Assembly: GCF_017792025.1 (NCBI RefSeq) | Contig: NZ_CP046956.1 | Coordinates: forward strand, 496,001-560,000 | Reading direction: 5' to 3' | Source: Sediminibacillus dalangtanensis | GTDB lineage: Bacteria; Bacillota; Bacilli; Bacillales; Amphibacillaceae | DNA: 64,000 nt | In this document: piece by piece, positions 9,090-16,312 of the stretch | Position numbering within the stretch: the stretch's first letter is position 1 | Layout: each line of letters starts with the position of its first letter | The notes under the pieces: model-generated | What the model was told of the DNA's origin: nothing | The model's database searches: none | Seen by the model: the letters and a program-made list of their open reading frames with translations, nothing else | Made by a program: the position numbers and the translations under genes

Positions 9090-9695
9090 CTACTCGCCAA
9101 TTCGTTCATCAACCAAAGCTCCTTGTTTCACATAACGAATGATTTTAGCAGCCTCGGCAAAGGCGCGTTTTCTTCCGTGTTCGGTTTGAAACCAATTGTT
9201 TTTACCGGTGAGTAAATCATCTGCAGGACATAAAGAAAAGGCTATCCAATCCGGCATATAGGTCTTCATTGTTAAATAAAGTCGTTTCATATGATAGGAA
9301 GCAGTTACGATTAGAAGTCTTTCAATATTATACAGATGGAAAGCACGATCCAGCACGAGCAGGGAGGCGAGTACGTTCTCCAGCGTATGCCGGGATAGGT
9401 CTTCGGTTAGAATGTTTTCTTCCGGGATGCCCAGTGTCACTGCTTCGTTTTTCAATTCGATTGCTTCAGGAACGGTTTTTTCTCCCCATTTCACACCACC
9501 AGAGAACAGGATCTTCCCGGCGCGCCCTTGTTTGTAAAGCTCGATAGCCTTGGGGAGCCGGTACCGGACAGCCATACTGCTGCCGGCCACTACGATACAA
9601 TCACCGTTTTGGTTGTCATCCTCCACACCGGAAAACAATAACGTTTCCAGCTGGGCATCGGTAAGCTTGTTTTCGTTCAGTTCCGAAATGTACAT
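9090..9695 (-). CDS. YdcF/SanA family (DUF218) protein
   Basis: A 201-residue DUF218 protein with a Rossmann-like fold. The family patterns are a first strand DCIVVAGSS, then YRLPKAIELYKQGRAGKILF, a GG turn, LGIPEENILTEDLSRHTLEN, and LLIVTASYHMKRLYL. No signal peptide or membrane helix is visible, so it is probably cytoplasmic. YdcF of E. coli binds S-adenosylmethionine, and SanA/ElyC members affect the cell envelope; the activity here is unknown. An excellent GGAGGTGAG site precedes the ATG. It is the first gene of a likely operon with the downstream nucleotidyltransferase. Confidence 0.87.
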   Translation of the reverse strand: MYISELNENKLTDAQLETLLFSGVEDDNQNGDCIVVAGSSMAVRYRLPKAIELYKQGRAGKILFSGGVKWGEKTVPEAIELKNEAVTLGIPEENILTEDLSRHTLENVLASLLVLDRAFHLYNIERLLIVTASYHMKRLYLTMKTYMPDWIAFSLCPADDLLTGKNNWFQTEHGRKRAFAEAAKIIRYVKQGALVDERIGE

Positions 9696-9822
9696 TTGTC
9701 ACCTCACCTCCATTTGATTGGTTGTCTTTCTTTAGAATATGTAGCTTCCATTTAAATGTATCATAACCCAGTAGGAATCAGCGCCTGTTCTTAAAAAAAT
9801 AATGAAAAAGCCATGTTGTATG

Positions 9823-9855
9823 AAAAAAGCCTAAATCTCAAGAAGATTTAGGCTT
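9823..9855 (-). terminator. terminator of sinR-sinI
   Basis: AAGCCTAAATCT pairs with AGATTTAGGCTT around a CAAGA loop. On the minus strand it is followed by TTTTTT. Confidence 0.85.
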
Positions 9856-9862
9856 AGTGCTT

Positions 9863-10009
9863 TCACTTTTTTGTGGTTCTCTCTTTTATCCTGCTGTTGG
9901 TATGGAGAAAGCTGCGAACTTCCTCTGGGGTCATTCCAAGTCCTTTGGCGTTGATGATCAGTTGCATCCATTCCTGGTCCAGAACATCTTGTTCATTCTT
10001 TTTTCTCAT
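9863..10009 (-). CDS. sinI: SinI-type antirepressor of SinR
   Basis: A 48-residue protein that I translated directly. LDQEWMQLIINAKGLGMTPE, then EVRSFLHTN, matches the SinI interaction domain (B. subtilis: LDQEWVELMVEAKEANISPE). SinI heterodimerises with SinR through this helical hairpin and frees matrix genes from repression. The ATG at 10009 overlaps the sinR stop as ATGA, so translation is probably coupled and follows sinR. In B. subtilis the order is sinI then sinR with separate promoters; here it is reversed. The matching hook appears in the SinR C-terminus (LDKEWEGLFKKAIEEGMSKD). Confidence 0.93.
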   Translation of the reverse strand: MRKKNEQDVLDQEWMQLIINAKGLGMTPEEVRSFLHTNSRIKERTTKK

Positions 10010-10377
10010 TGTTTTCCCCCGTTATGGATATTTTCTTTTCCATCCAGCCAGTTCTTGAATTTTACATATTCCATGAGGTCACGAAAGTCATCTTTGCTCA
10101 TGCCTTCCTCGATTGCTTTTTTAAAAAGTCCCTCCCATTCTTTATCCAGTTTGGGTGTTTCCGTATTCTTGTTATCCTCTGGCTGCTGGCCCAGCAGGTA
10201 ATCAATACTCGTATCAAGCGCTGTAGCAATCTTGGATAGTATTTGCAGGGACGGATTTTGTTGTATGTCACGCTCAATATAGCTTAAATAAGACTTTGAC
10301 ACACGTGCCGCCCTGGCAAGCTCTGTAATCGAGTACCCTTTCTTCTTCCTTTGGTTTCTAACCCGGTTACCAATCAT
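10006..10377 (-). CDS. sinR: SinR-type master repressor of biofilm genes
   Basis: A 123-residue repressor. The helix-turn-helix is at residues 1-65 (MIGNRVRNQRKKKGYSITEL, then VSKSYLSYIERDIQQNPSLQ), nearly superimposable on B. subtilis SinR. The C-terminal hook domain (EWEGLFKKAIEEGMSKDDFR, then DLMEYVKFKNWL) mediates tetramerisation and SinI binding. I start at the MIGNR methionine (10377) because it matches SinR, although an in-frame extension to 10455 is open and the site GGGAAGAAAG is only moderate. It is divergent from the TasA-type operon, with SinR boxes in between, so it probably represses that operon and possibly itself. Confidence 0.94.
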   Translation of the reverse strand: MIGNRVRNQRKKKGYSITELARAARVSKSYLSYIERDIQQNPSLQILSKIATALDTSIDYLLGQQPEDNKNTETPKLDKEWEGLFKKAIEEGMSKDDFRDLMEYVKFKNWLDGKENIHNGGKQ

Positions 10378-10404
10378 GGCTTTCTTCCCATCTTTGGTTG
10401 TAAT

Positions 10405-10465
10405 AAAGAACAGAGCACATGCATACGATGTTGTTTTGTTCATTATATAAAACAATACGTTCTAT
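10405..10465 (-). promoter_or_regulatory. SinR half-sites upstream of sinR
   Basis: AAAGAAC at 10405-10411 (GTTCTTT on the minus strand) and GTTCTAT at 10459-10465 match or approach the SinR heptamer GTTCTYT. They suggest autoregulation. Confidence 0.5.
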
Positions 10466-10510
10466 AAAAAATACAAAATAGTAAGAAAATGAGCGTATTT
10501 TCTTGAAAAC

Positions 10511-10536
10511 GAACGATATTCGTTCTTAATTAAGAA
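10511..10536. promoter_or_regulatory. overlapping palindromes in the sinR/tasA intergenic region
   Basis: GAACGA-TAT-TCGTTC (10511-10525) is a perfect inverted repeat. It overlaps TTCTTAATTAAGAA (10523-10536), a perfect 14-bp palindrome containing GTTCTTA, one base from the SinR heptamer. Confidence 0.6.
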
Positions 10537-10595
10537 AAAACGGACAATTTTGCGGTTTTTCAATCTTGCGATAATGACATATACTCCAATTGTTG

Positions 10596-10611
10596 GTTCT
10601 TTAAAAAGAAC
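10596..10611. promoter_or_regulatory. SinR operator, two facing boxes
   Basis: GTTCTTTAAAAAGAAC is a perfect 16-bp palindrome made of two GTTCTTT heptamers in inverted orientation, the classic SinR arrangement. It lies about 100 bases upstream of the TasA-like start. Confidence 0.8.
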
Positions 10612-10712
10612 AACGCAGAATGAATAACGAACAGATGCAGTCCTTGTTTGTAACTCCTTCAGTAGGTAGGAGTTCAAAAATATAAAAAAGGAAAGAAAGA
10701 GGAGGAGAAAGA

Positions 10713-11336
10713 ATGAGCGTTAAAAAGAAATTAGGTATGGGAGTTATGTCGGCAGCGCTTGGGTTATCTTTGATCGGAGGAGGTACATATGCGTATTTCA
10801 ATGATACTGCTGAATCAAACAACACTTTCGCTGCAGGTACACTAGACCTTTCGGTAGATCCTGTGGAAATTTTTTCTGTAGATAATCTGAAGCCGGGAGA
10901 TTATATGCTTCGATCTTTTGAATTACAAAATGGGGGAACCTTGGATATTGCCAGAGTTCTAATGGACACTTCCTATACGGTAAACGATGCTGATGGCGAT
11001 AATGCTGGAGAGGATTTCGGGGAGCATTTGGTAGTTAAGTTCATCAAGAATGAAGGCCATCCAGAACATATCTTTGATGATGACGAGTACACAGTAGTCT
11101 ATCAAAAAACGTTAGCAGAACTTGCGGATATGACTCCAGACGATTTGGCTGTAGAGCTGGAGGACTTCTTGATATGGGATTATGAACAGGATGGAATTCC
11201 TGCAGGTGGAACAGACTACTTATCTGTGAAAATCGAATTCAACGATAATGGAGAAGATCAAAATAAATTCCAAGGCGATTCTCTTGATCTGACTTGGACC
11301 TTCACTGGCGAACAAGAAGCTGGCGAAAGAAGATAA
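10713..11336 (+). CDS. TasA/CalY-family extracellular fibre protein
   Basis: A 207-residue secreted protein. The signal peptide VMSAALGLSLIGGGTYAYF carries the TasA/CalY junction (GGGTYAYFND), which is processed by the SipW-type peptidase encoded two genes downstream. The mature part has a beta-rich TasA fold with family-typical TFAAGTLDLSV and LKPGDYMLRSFELQNGG. These proteins assemble into amyloid-like or donor-strand fibres in the biofilm matrix, and CalY is also called camelysin. An AGAGGAGGAG site precedes the ATG. It is the first gene of the operon. A perfect hairpin after it (11348) may set expression relative to tapA. The mature protein is strongly acidic, which fits a salt-adapted exoprotein. 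Confidence 0.93.
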   Translation: MSVKKKLGMGVMSAALGLSLIGGGTYAYFNDTAESNNTFAAGTLDLSVDPVEIFSVDNLKPGDYMLRSFELQNGGTLDIARVLMDTSYTVNDADGDNAGEDFGEHLVVKFIKNEGHPEHIFDDDEYTVVYQKTLAELADMTPDDLAVELEDFLIWDYEQDGIPAGGTDYLSVKIEFNDNGEDQNKFQGDSLDLTWTFTGEQEAGERR

Positions 11337-11347
11337 GCTGATTTTCT

Positions 11348-11374
11348 GGAAAGGTGAGGATCCCTCACCTTTCC
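11348..11374 (+). terminator. perfect intercistronic hairpin between the fibre gene and tapA
   Basis: GGAAAGGTGAGG pairs perfectly with CCTCACCTTTCC around a 3-base loop. Only a weak T-rich tail follows (ATCCTTATTCTTTCT), so it may be a partial terminator or an mRNA stabiliser rather than a complete stop. Confidence 0.6.
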
Positions 11375-11451
11375 ATCCTTATTCTTTCTCATCAATAGGC
11401 AACCAGCTTTGTATATTGATAAGAAAGAATAAATATTAGGGAGGCCCTCAC

Positions 11452-12357
11452 ATGCGAAGCACGCGTTTAGCAAAATATAAAAGAAAATACAAAAAAGCTG
11501 TGATAGCTTTGCAAATCCTGGCAATCTGGTATGCCGCCGTGTTCAGTGCTGCGTTGCTGACATCTCCGACTGGAGCGTACTTTAACGACTCTGCCGAAGC
11601 AATGACGAAAATTCCGGTTGGCGAGTGGGAGACGGATGAGTGGGATAAGAGTTCACTAGTTTTCCTTGGTGAAAAAGAACAAAAGGTGGAAGCGTGTGAA
11701 CCGGAAAAAATCAAGGTCAAGCTTAAAAACGGCGGAGAAGACATGAAGGTCACTTCTAGCTATGAAGTGTATTATGCAGCCGATGGAAATCCGAAAAAAG
11801 GAAAAAAACTGGAGCTGGAAACGGATGAAGGTACGATAAAGAAATTGAAAAGCGGTGAAGAAGTTGAGTTGACATTCTTGGCTGGGGAACCAGGAAATTA
11901 TAAATTCAAAGCTTATCAGGTTGAAGGACACCCGGGCAAAGGAGAACTTTGGAGCGAAACGATTACGATAGAATGCAAGAAATCGAATAAGACAAAAGCC
12001 GGTGAGAAAGAAAAGGTAGAGGAACAGCCTGCTGAAGAAGCTGAGGAAAAGGCAGAAGCAGAAGACAAGGCAACCGAAGAAAAAGACAGCAAACAGACCG
12101 AGGAAACCGAAAAAGAGGAACAAAAAGCTGAAGATAAAAAGCAGGAGTCTGACAAAGCAATCGATGAGAAACAGGAAGAATCGAAAGATAACCAGGAAGA
12201 ATCGGAACAAAAGCAACAAGATCAGCAAAAACAGTCTGAGGAAAAGCAGGTAAAAGCTGCGGACACCAAATCAGAATCTTCCGAAGGTCAGCAGGAGAAA
12301 GCGAAGGAACAGGAAAAATCGCTATCCAAAGAAAAGAGCGAGGGTGACAAGGAATGA
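11452..12357 (+). CDS. tapA: TapA-like fibre anchoring/assembly protein
   Basis: A 301-residue secreted protein. The N-terminal membrane segment (KAVIALQILAIWYAAVFSAA) is followed by the SipW-type junction TGAYFND. The folded domain to about residue 180 carries two cysteines and the TapA-like YKFKAYQVEGHPGKGELWSE (compare YAFKVYKPAGYP in B. subtilis TapA). The last 120 residues are a repetitive Glu/Lys/Gln tail (EEKAEAEDKATEE), longer than in the 253-residue B. subtilis protein and predicted to be disordered. TapA nucleates or anchors TasA fibres. The stop overlaps the sipW start as ATGA, indicating translational coupling. The well-spaced site is AGGGAGG. Confidence 0.87.
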   Translation: MRSTRLAKYKRKYKKAVIALQILAIWYAAVFSAALLTSPTGAYFNDSAEAMTKIPVGEWETDEWDKSSLVFLGEKEQKVEACEPEKIKVKLKNGGEDMKVTSSYEVYYAADGNPKKGKKLELETDEGTIKKLKSGEEVELTFLAGEPGNYKFKAYQVEGHPGKGELWSETITIECKKSNKTKAGEKEKVEEQPAEEAEEKAEAEDKATEEKDSKQTEETEKEEQKAEDKKQESDKAIDEKQEESKDNQEESEQKQQDQQKQSEEKQVKAADTKSESSEGQQEKAKEQEKSLSKEKSEGDKE

Positions 12358-12950
12358 AGAAAGGAATGAAATTAATTATGAGGTGGCTCAGCCGCCTCGT
12401 AACATTTACATTATTTGCGACACTCCTGTTTATGGTTTTTGTGGTCATTTCCTCGAAAGCATCCGGCGGCGAGCCGCAAGTGATGGGTTATCAGTTGAAA
12501 ACAGTCCTATCAGGTTCGATGGAGCCAGGAATCAAAACCGGTTCCATCATTGCGGTAAAACCAGGCGGCGATATGACACGTTTTGAAAAAGGCGATATCA
12601 TTACCTTTCAGACAGAAGAAGAGCTGCTGATCACCCATAGAATCGTCGATGTAACGACTAGCGGTGACAATGTTCTTTATGAAACAAAAGGAGATAATAA
12701 CGACGCTGCGGACAGAGAACCCGTTTTATCGCAAAACGTCATCGGTGAGTACACCGGATTCACGGTTCCTTATATCGGCTATTTTATAAGTTTTGCCCAG
12801 TCTAAAGAGGGAAGTGCATTGCTTTTGATCCTGCCGGGAGTTCTCCTGCTCGGCTACGCTGGGTTCACTATTTGGCAGACGATTTCCCAGCTTGATGCCA
12901 AAAGCAAAAAAGCAGCTGCGGCAAGTCAGGAAGAAACAACGGAGTCATAA
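12354..12950 (+). CDS. sipW: SipW-type (ER-type) signal peptidase I
   Basis: A 198-residue membrane peptidase. The N-terminal helix (residues 15-33) is followed by the catalytic box LSGSMEPGIKTGS, with Ser55 as nucleophile. The general base is histidine (THRIVD, H95) instead of the lysine of prokaryotic-type peptidases, which defines the S26B/SipW group. A C-terminal membrane helix (LLLILPGVLLLGYAGFTIW) and a charged tail follow. It removes the unusual signal peptides of TasA and TapA, both encoded just upstream. It overlaps tapA by 4 bases. Confidence 0.95.
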   Translation: MKKGMKLIMRWLSRLVTFTLFATLLFMVFVVISSKASGGEPQVMGYQLKTVLSGSMEPGIKTGSIIAVKPGGDMTRFEKGDIITFQTEEELLITHRIVDVTTSGDNVLYETKGDNNDAADREPVLSQNVIGEYTGFTVPYIGYFISFAQSKEGSALLLILPGVLLLGYAGFTIWQTISQLDAKSKKAAAASQEETTES

Positions 12951-12975
12951 TTGATGAAGATAGAGGGTGAGAAGG

Positions 12976-13650
12976 ATGAAAATTAAAGCCCGGCTTCTTT
13001 TTACGACGGCATGCGGTCTAGCAGTTTTTATCATGTTTTTTTCCACAGTCGGTTACCACAAATCGTTCGCCAGTAGTAACGAAATAGATATTGAAACCTT
13101 GCCAACAGACATCTTATTCGATGTGGACAATATGAAACCTGGTGACTGGGCGACGAGGACCTACACCATCCAAAACAAGGGTTCCCAGGATATGGACTAC
13201 TACCTTTCAGCCCAGTTTAAATCAGGATCAGAAAAACTGTATAAGGCCTTGAAGCTTCAGGTGAAAAATGGTGAAGAGTCTTTATACAGTGGAAGCCTTG
13301 CCGGTTTTACGGATTTGGAGAAAAGACTACTGGCTGTGAATGATCAGGAAGAATTGACATTCACCGTTGATTTTCCAGAAGAGCTTGGCAACGAATTTCA
13401 GGGACTAATCAGTGATTTTGCTATCATAGTTAGTGCGGAAGGATACCCGCCAGCTGGTGTTTCACCAGATACTGGATCAGACTCCAGCTCAGGTGAACCG
13501 GACGGTGCTACTCCAAGTGAGGGTAAAAGCCTGCCTGACACCGCAACGAATTTATTCAATCTATTGATTGCTGGTACAGCTTTATTCCTTACCGGAGCAG
13601 CCATTTATCTGTACAGCAGACGCAGCAGGAAAGACATAAAAATAAGTTAG
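12976..13650 (+). CDS. TasA-like surface protein with LPDTA sortase signal
   Basis: A 224-residue protein. A signal peptide (residues 5-30, ending HKSFAS) is followed by a TasA-like beta domain (ILFDVDNMKPGDWATRTYTI, then QNKGSQ) that resembles the LKPGD..SFELQNGG region of the fibre gene upstream. A Ser/Gly/Pro linker leads to LPDTA, a 20-residue hydrophobic stretch and RRSRK, a classic sorting signal. LPDT[AS] is the motif used by the B. subtilis YhcS/SrtD-type sortase. This would fix a TasA-domain protein to peptidoglycan, possibly as a fibre base. I start at ATG 12976, spaced 7 from GAGGGTG; the upstream GTG at 12967 is less likely. It is the last gene before two terminators. Confidence 0.88.
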   Translation: MKIKARLLFTTACGLAVFIMFFSTVGYHKSFASSNEIDIETLPTDILFDVDNMKPGDWATRTYTIQNKGSQDMDYYLSAQFKSGSEKLYKALKLQVKNGEESLYSGSLAGFTDLEKRLLAVNDQEELTFTVDFPEELGNEFQGLISDFAIIVSAEGYPPAGVSPDTGSDSSSGEPDGATPSEGKSLPDTATNLFNLLIAGTALFLTGAAIYLYSRRSRKDIKIS

Positions 13651-13653
13651 CTG

Positions 13654-13693
13654 AAAAAGGTCTTGCATTACCCCCAATAATCAGGACCTTTTT
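13654..13693 (+). terminator. operon terminator 1 (matrix operon)
   Basis: AAAAAGGTC pairs with GACCTTTTT just after the last stop codon. Confidence 0.7.
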
Positions 13694-13699
13694 CTATAC

Positions 13700-13732
13700 A
13701 AGAGACGTTCTTCAAAAAGAACGTCTCTTTTA
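13700..13732 (+). terminator. operon terminator 2 (matrix operon)
   Basis: AAGAGACGTTCTT pairs perfectly with AAGAACGTCTCTT around CAAA, followed by TT. It is in tandem with the preceding terminator. Confidence 0.75.
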
Positions 13733-13833
13733 AAAGGTGAAAATATAAAAGATCTAGGTCTAGCGTGATGCTGTCTAAGGTAAAAATCGCGGGGCGGGAC
13801 GCTTGCGCTTTTTTAACAGAAATGGGGAGTTGG

Positions 13834-14130
13834 ATGAAAACGTGTTTCCTGTACTTGGCATTGCTTAATTTGTTGGATGGCGTGATTACCTTCCTGGGAA
13901 TCAAGTATGAATATATATCGGAAGCAAATCCGTTAATGAACAGTCTCTACCAGAGTGGCCCATTTCTTTTCTTGCTTATAAAACTACTGTTGTCCGCGAT
14001 GCTTATCGGTTTTTGCGTGATCCATAAGCTTCCGAGATCACTAGTAGCAAGGCTGCTGGCATGTACTGCGGCCTTTCTGTACTCGGTTATCTGCCTGATG
14101 CATGGTTTCTGGTTATGGCAGCTTACCTGA
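13834..14130 (+). CDS. DUF5658-type small membrane protein
   Basis: About 98 residues with three hydrophobic segments: FLYLALLNLLDGVITFLGI, FLFLLIKLLLSAMLIGF, and the C-terminal LLACTAAFLYSVICLMHGF. A short EANPLMN loop follows the first segment. The layout LLNLLD..TF.GI..G...EANPLM is that of DUF5658 proteins, whose role is unknown. I place the start at the ATG behind GGGGAG (13834). An in-frame extension to 13765 is open but has no ribosome binding site. It has no obvious partner, and the strong terminators upstream separate it from the matrix operon. Confidence 0.72.
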   Translation: MKTCFLYLALLNLLDGVITFLGIKYEYISEANPLMNSLYQSGPFLFLLIKLLLSAMLIGFCVIHKLPRSLVARLLACTAAFLYSVICLMHGFWLWQLT

Positions 14131-14165
14131 TGTCATATTCATAGACACAGAAGGAGGTTCTTTTC

Positions 14166-14387
14166 ATGTATCGAAAGACGTGTGATCGTTGTTCACAGCC
14201 TTCGTACAGCAGTACCAAAATTGGCGGCTGGTTATGTCCGGTCTGTAACCAGGATTTATCCCAGCTGAAAGCGCGGGATCCGAATGATCCGCGGGATATG
14301 CCGCGGAACGATTATCAGACAAATAAGCTAAAAGTGCGCTATCAACAACAACCGGATCATCCACCAGCTTTTTCGGCTTATATTTAA
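14166..14387 (+). CDS. small protein with two CxxC zinc-knuckle motifs
   Basis: A 73-residue protein. CDRC and CPVC about 20 residues apart (C7, C10 and C28, C31) could bind one zinc ion. The remainder is polar and Pro/Asp/Asn-rich (KARDPNDPRDMPRNDYQ), probably disordered. An AGAAGGAGG site sits ideally before the ATG, which supports genuine translation. I do not recognise the family. It may be a nucleic-acid or protein adaptor, but nothing around it says which. Confidence 0.7.
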   Translation: MYRKTCDRCSQPSYSSTKIGGWLCPVCNQDLSQLKARDPNDPRDMPRNDYQTNKLKVRYQQQPDHPPAFSAYI

Positions 14388-14487
14388 TTTCCTGAAGAAT
14401 AGACTGCTCGTACCGACAAACTGTGACAAATGTATTATACTTATTGTATAGGAAGTTGGATGGACAACAGGGAAAGGAGCGCTGAAG

Positions 14488-15015
14488 ATGTCTTTGCATC
14501 TGTTAATCAATGGGATTCCCTTACAGGCGTATAAATGGGAAGAAGAGCAGTCGGACCAGTATATATTAACGATAAATGTTAAATTGACCAGGGAAGAATA
14601 TCGAAAACTCGATAAAATCAGAGAATATTCGGCCAAGAACGGAGAGGGTTTCCATGTGATGATTGCCGATTACGTAAGACCGATGCGTTTTGGGAAAATC
14701 ATTTATTCCGATCACGGAGATTTTGTTAAATGGAGAGCCACACTGGTTGAAAAAGACAGAACCAAAGAGCTGCAAAAGTTTTATGGGAAGCAGGAGAAAG
14801 AGGACTTGGCCGATACGGTCATCAAGCTGAAACGAGCCAACGATAAACTGCTTGCCTTGTTGCAGGATAAAGGCATTTTGACAAGTGATGAGGCAAAGCA
14901 GGCGGGTCTGGAGGACGAGACAGGCTTGGTTGCGGATGAAGTCGACCTTTTTCAAGTGGAGGATATTGACTTCTATTTGGATGGAACGGATAACAAGCAA
15001 TCCGGTGTTCATTGA
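14488..15015 (+). CDS. hypothetical cytoplasmic protein
   Basis: A 175-residue soluble protein that I do not recognise. The N-terminal half looks alpha/beta (YILTINVKLTREEYRKLDKI, then VMIADYVRPMRFGKIIY). A predicted helix or coiled coil at residues 95-135 is rich in Lys/Glu/Leu (ADTVIKLKRANDKLLALLQD). The C-terminus is very acidic. The GGAAAGGAG site is well placed. There is no signal peptide. It stands alone between a CxxC protein and a GNAT gene. Confidence 0.72.
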   Translation: MSLHLLINGIPLQAYKWEEEQSDQYILTINVKLTREEYRKLDKIREYSAKNGEGFHVMIADYVRPMRFGKIIYSDHGDFVKWRATLVEKDRTKELQKFYGKQEKEDLADTVIKLKRANDKLLALLQDKGILTSDEAKQAGLEDETGLVADEVDLFQVEDIDFYLDGTDNKQSGVH

Positions 15016-15155
15016 ATAGTAGGTCTGGAAGCACTTCTTTTTGAGCGTTAAAAGAGGGGTGCTTTTTGTATGGGTGCATGTTTGATAGTTATTGTGTATT
15101 CTGGAAGGGAAAGGATGAAAGCGGAAGAATGATGGGAGACTAGGGGGAATATCGA

Positions 15156-15662
15156 ATGGCAGTAGTAACGGAAACCGGGCGGTTGCGGTTGCGTTTGATG
15201 AAATGGGACGATCACGCTGACATCATGAAAATTTTTTCTGATCCAGTTGCGATGCGTTATTACCCGAGTATGAAGAACGACGAAGAAGGCAACTTCTGGA
15301 TCAATTGGACGCTCGATAATTACCGGAAATTCGGCGTCGGGCTGTGGGTCGTCGAGGATTTGGCCACAGGGGAATTTTTAGGAATGTGCGGATTGGTTCC
15401 ACAAAAGGTCGACGGAACGGTACAGATGGAAATCGGTTATTTATTCGTGAGAAAGCATTGGGGGAAGGGTTATGCGACAGAAGCGGCCCTGGCCTGTAAA
15501 GATTATGGGTTTGATCATTTGAAATGTGACGAATTGATCTCTTTGATTGATCCTGACAACCAGCCATCAATCAAGGTTGCCAGGAGAATCGGCATGGAAT
15601 TCATAAAAAACATCACCAAGTGGAATAAGACCATAGCGATTTACCATGTGGAAAATCGTTGA
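15156..15662 (+). CDS. GNAT-family N-acetyltransferase (RimJ/RimL type)
   Basis: A 168-residue acetyltransferase using acetyl-CoA. It opens with the RimJ-type TGRLRLRLMKWDDHADI. The substrate strand LGMCGLVPQKVDGTVQMEIG is followed by the acetyl-CoA loop region RKHWGKGYATEAALACKDYG and by LISLIDPDNQPSIKVARRIG, the usual Acetyltransf_3 ending. It is cytoplasmic. The acceptor could be a ribosomal protein or a small amine and cannot be told from sequence. A GGGGGAAT-type site precedes the ATG. Confidence 0.9.
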   Translation: MAVVTETGRLRLRLMKWDDHADIMKIFSDPVAMRYYPSMKNDEEGNFWINWTLDNYRKFGVGLWVVEDLATGEFLGMCGLVPQKVDGTVQMEIGYLFVRKHWGKGYATEAALACKDYGFDHLKCDELISLIDPDNQPSIKVARRIGMEFIKNITKWNKTIAIYHVENR

Positions 15663-15688
15663 TAGGCTCCGTTGTAGACGGAGGCGGG

Positions 15689-15916
15689 TCATTTTTGTAT
15701 CTCGAAGATATCCTCCAGTTTTGCAGATAGGAAAGCGTGGGAATCCTCTACACCGATATTGTAAAACTTCGGTGCAAGCTCTTCCGTAAAGAAATCCAGG
15801 ATGAGCGATGCTGCAAGATCCCCTAAATCTTCATTCCTTTCTTTGGAAAAATAGGATTTGATTGCAGCAGTCATATCCTCTTTCTGTTGAGGTGTGAGTT
15901 CAAAGCTTTGTTTCAT
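15689..15916 (-). CDS. DUF2164 family protein
   Basis: A 75-residue protein. The pattern FELTPQQKEDMTAAIKSYFS, then ERNEDLGDLAASLILDFFTE, then FYNIGVEDSHAFL, is that of DUF2164, a small family of unknown function common in Bacillaceae. It is helical, acidic and cytoplasmic. The ATG follows GGAGGGTTTCACG. It lies convergent to the GNAT gene with only 26 bases between stops. Confidence 0.85.
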   Translation of the reverse strand: MKQSFELTPQQKEDMTAAIKSYFSKERNEDLGDLAASLILDFFTEELAPKFYNIGVEDSHAFLSAKLEDIFEIQK

Positions 15917-16005
15917 CGTGAAACCCTCCAGGGAATGGATATTGTAGTTAGTTTGAGTATAGCAGAGTCATTGCATAGAAGATAGAAGAAAAAGGAGGTG
16001 CCCCA

Positions 16006-16224
16006 ATGGCAGCATTAGACTATGAAATTATCGAAACAATCGGAGTGATTTCCGAATCACCGAAAGGCTGGAAAAAGGAATTGAACTTGGTCAGTTGGAA
16101 TGGCAGGGATCCGAAATATGACATTCGGGACTGGGCCCCGGATCATGAAAAAATGGGGAAGGGTATCACCTTGAACAAAGAAGAAGCAGAAAACCTGAAA
16201 AAAGCACTCGAAAACCTCGATTAA
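16006..16224 (+). CDS. YdbC-like PC4-fold nucleic-acid-binding protein
   Basis: A 72-residue protein of the YdbC/PC4 type: IIETIGVISESPKGWKKELN, then LVSWNGRDPKYDIRDWAPDH, then the C-terminal helix KEEAENLKKAL. Members bind single-stranded DNA as dimers; Lactococcus YdbC is the structural model. An AAAGGAGGTG site precedes the ATG. The downstream uracil-DNA glycosylase starts after 88 bases that hold an inverted pair of GGGG-type palindromes. Confidence 0.88.
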   Translation: MAALDYEIIETIGVISESPKGWKKELNLVSWNGRDPKYDIRDWAPDHEKMGKGITLNKEEAENLKKALENLD

Positions 16225-16233
16225 AAATCGCGC

Positions 16234-16293
16234 GGGGTCAGTCCCCCACCCTGGCAGCATTGCGTCTCGGTAGAGTGGTGGGGGACTGACCCT
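16234..16293. repeat. inverted pair of GGGGTCAGTCCCC palindromes
   Basis: GGGTCAGTCCCCCACC (16235-16250) and GGTGGGGGACTGACCC (16277-16292) are exact reverse complements, giving a 16-bp stem over a 26-base loop between ydbC-like and the glycosylase gene. Confidence 0.85.
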
Positions 16294-16312
16294 GCAGTTA
16301 GGAGGGGAGCTG

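Noticed and set aside
11656..12228. 190-codon Phe/Leu-rich frame on the minus strand
   Set aside because: It is the complement of the Glu/Lys-rich tail of tapA, a composition artefact.
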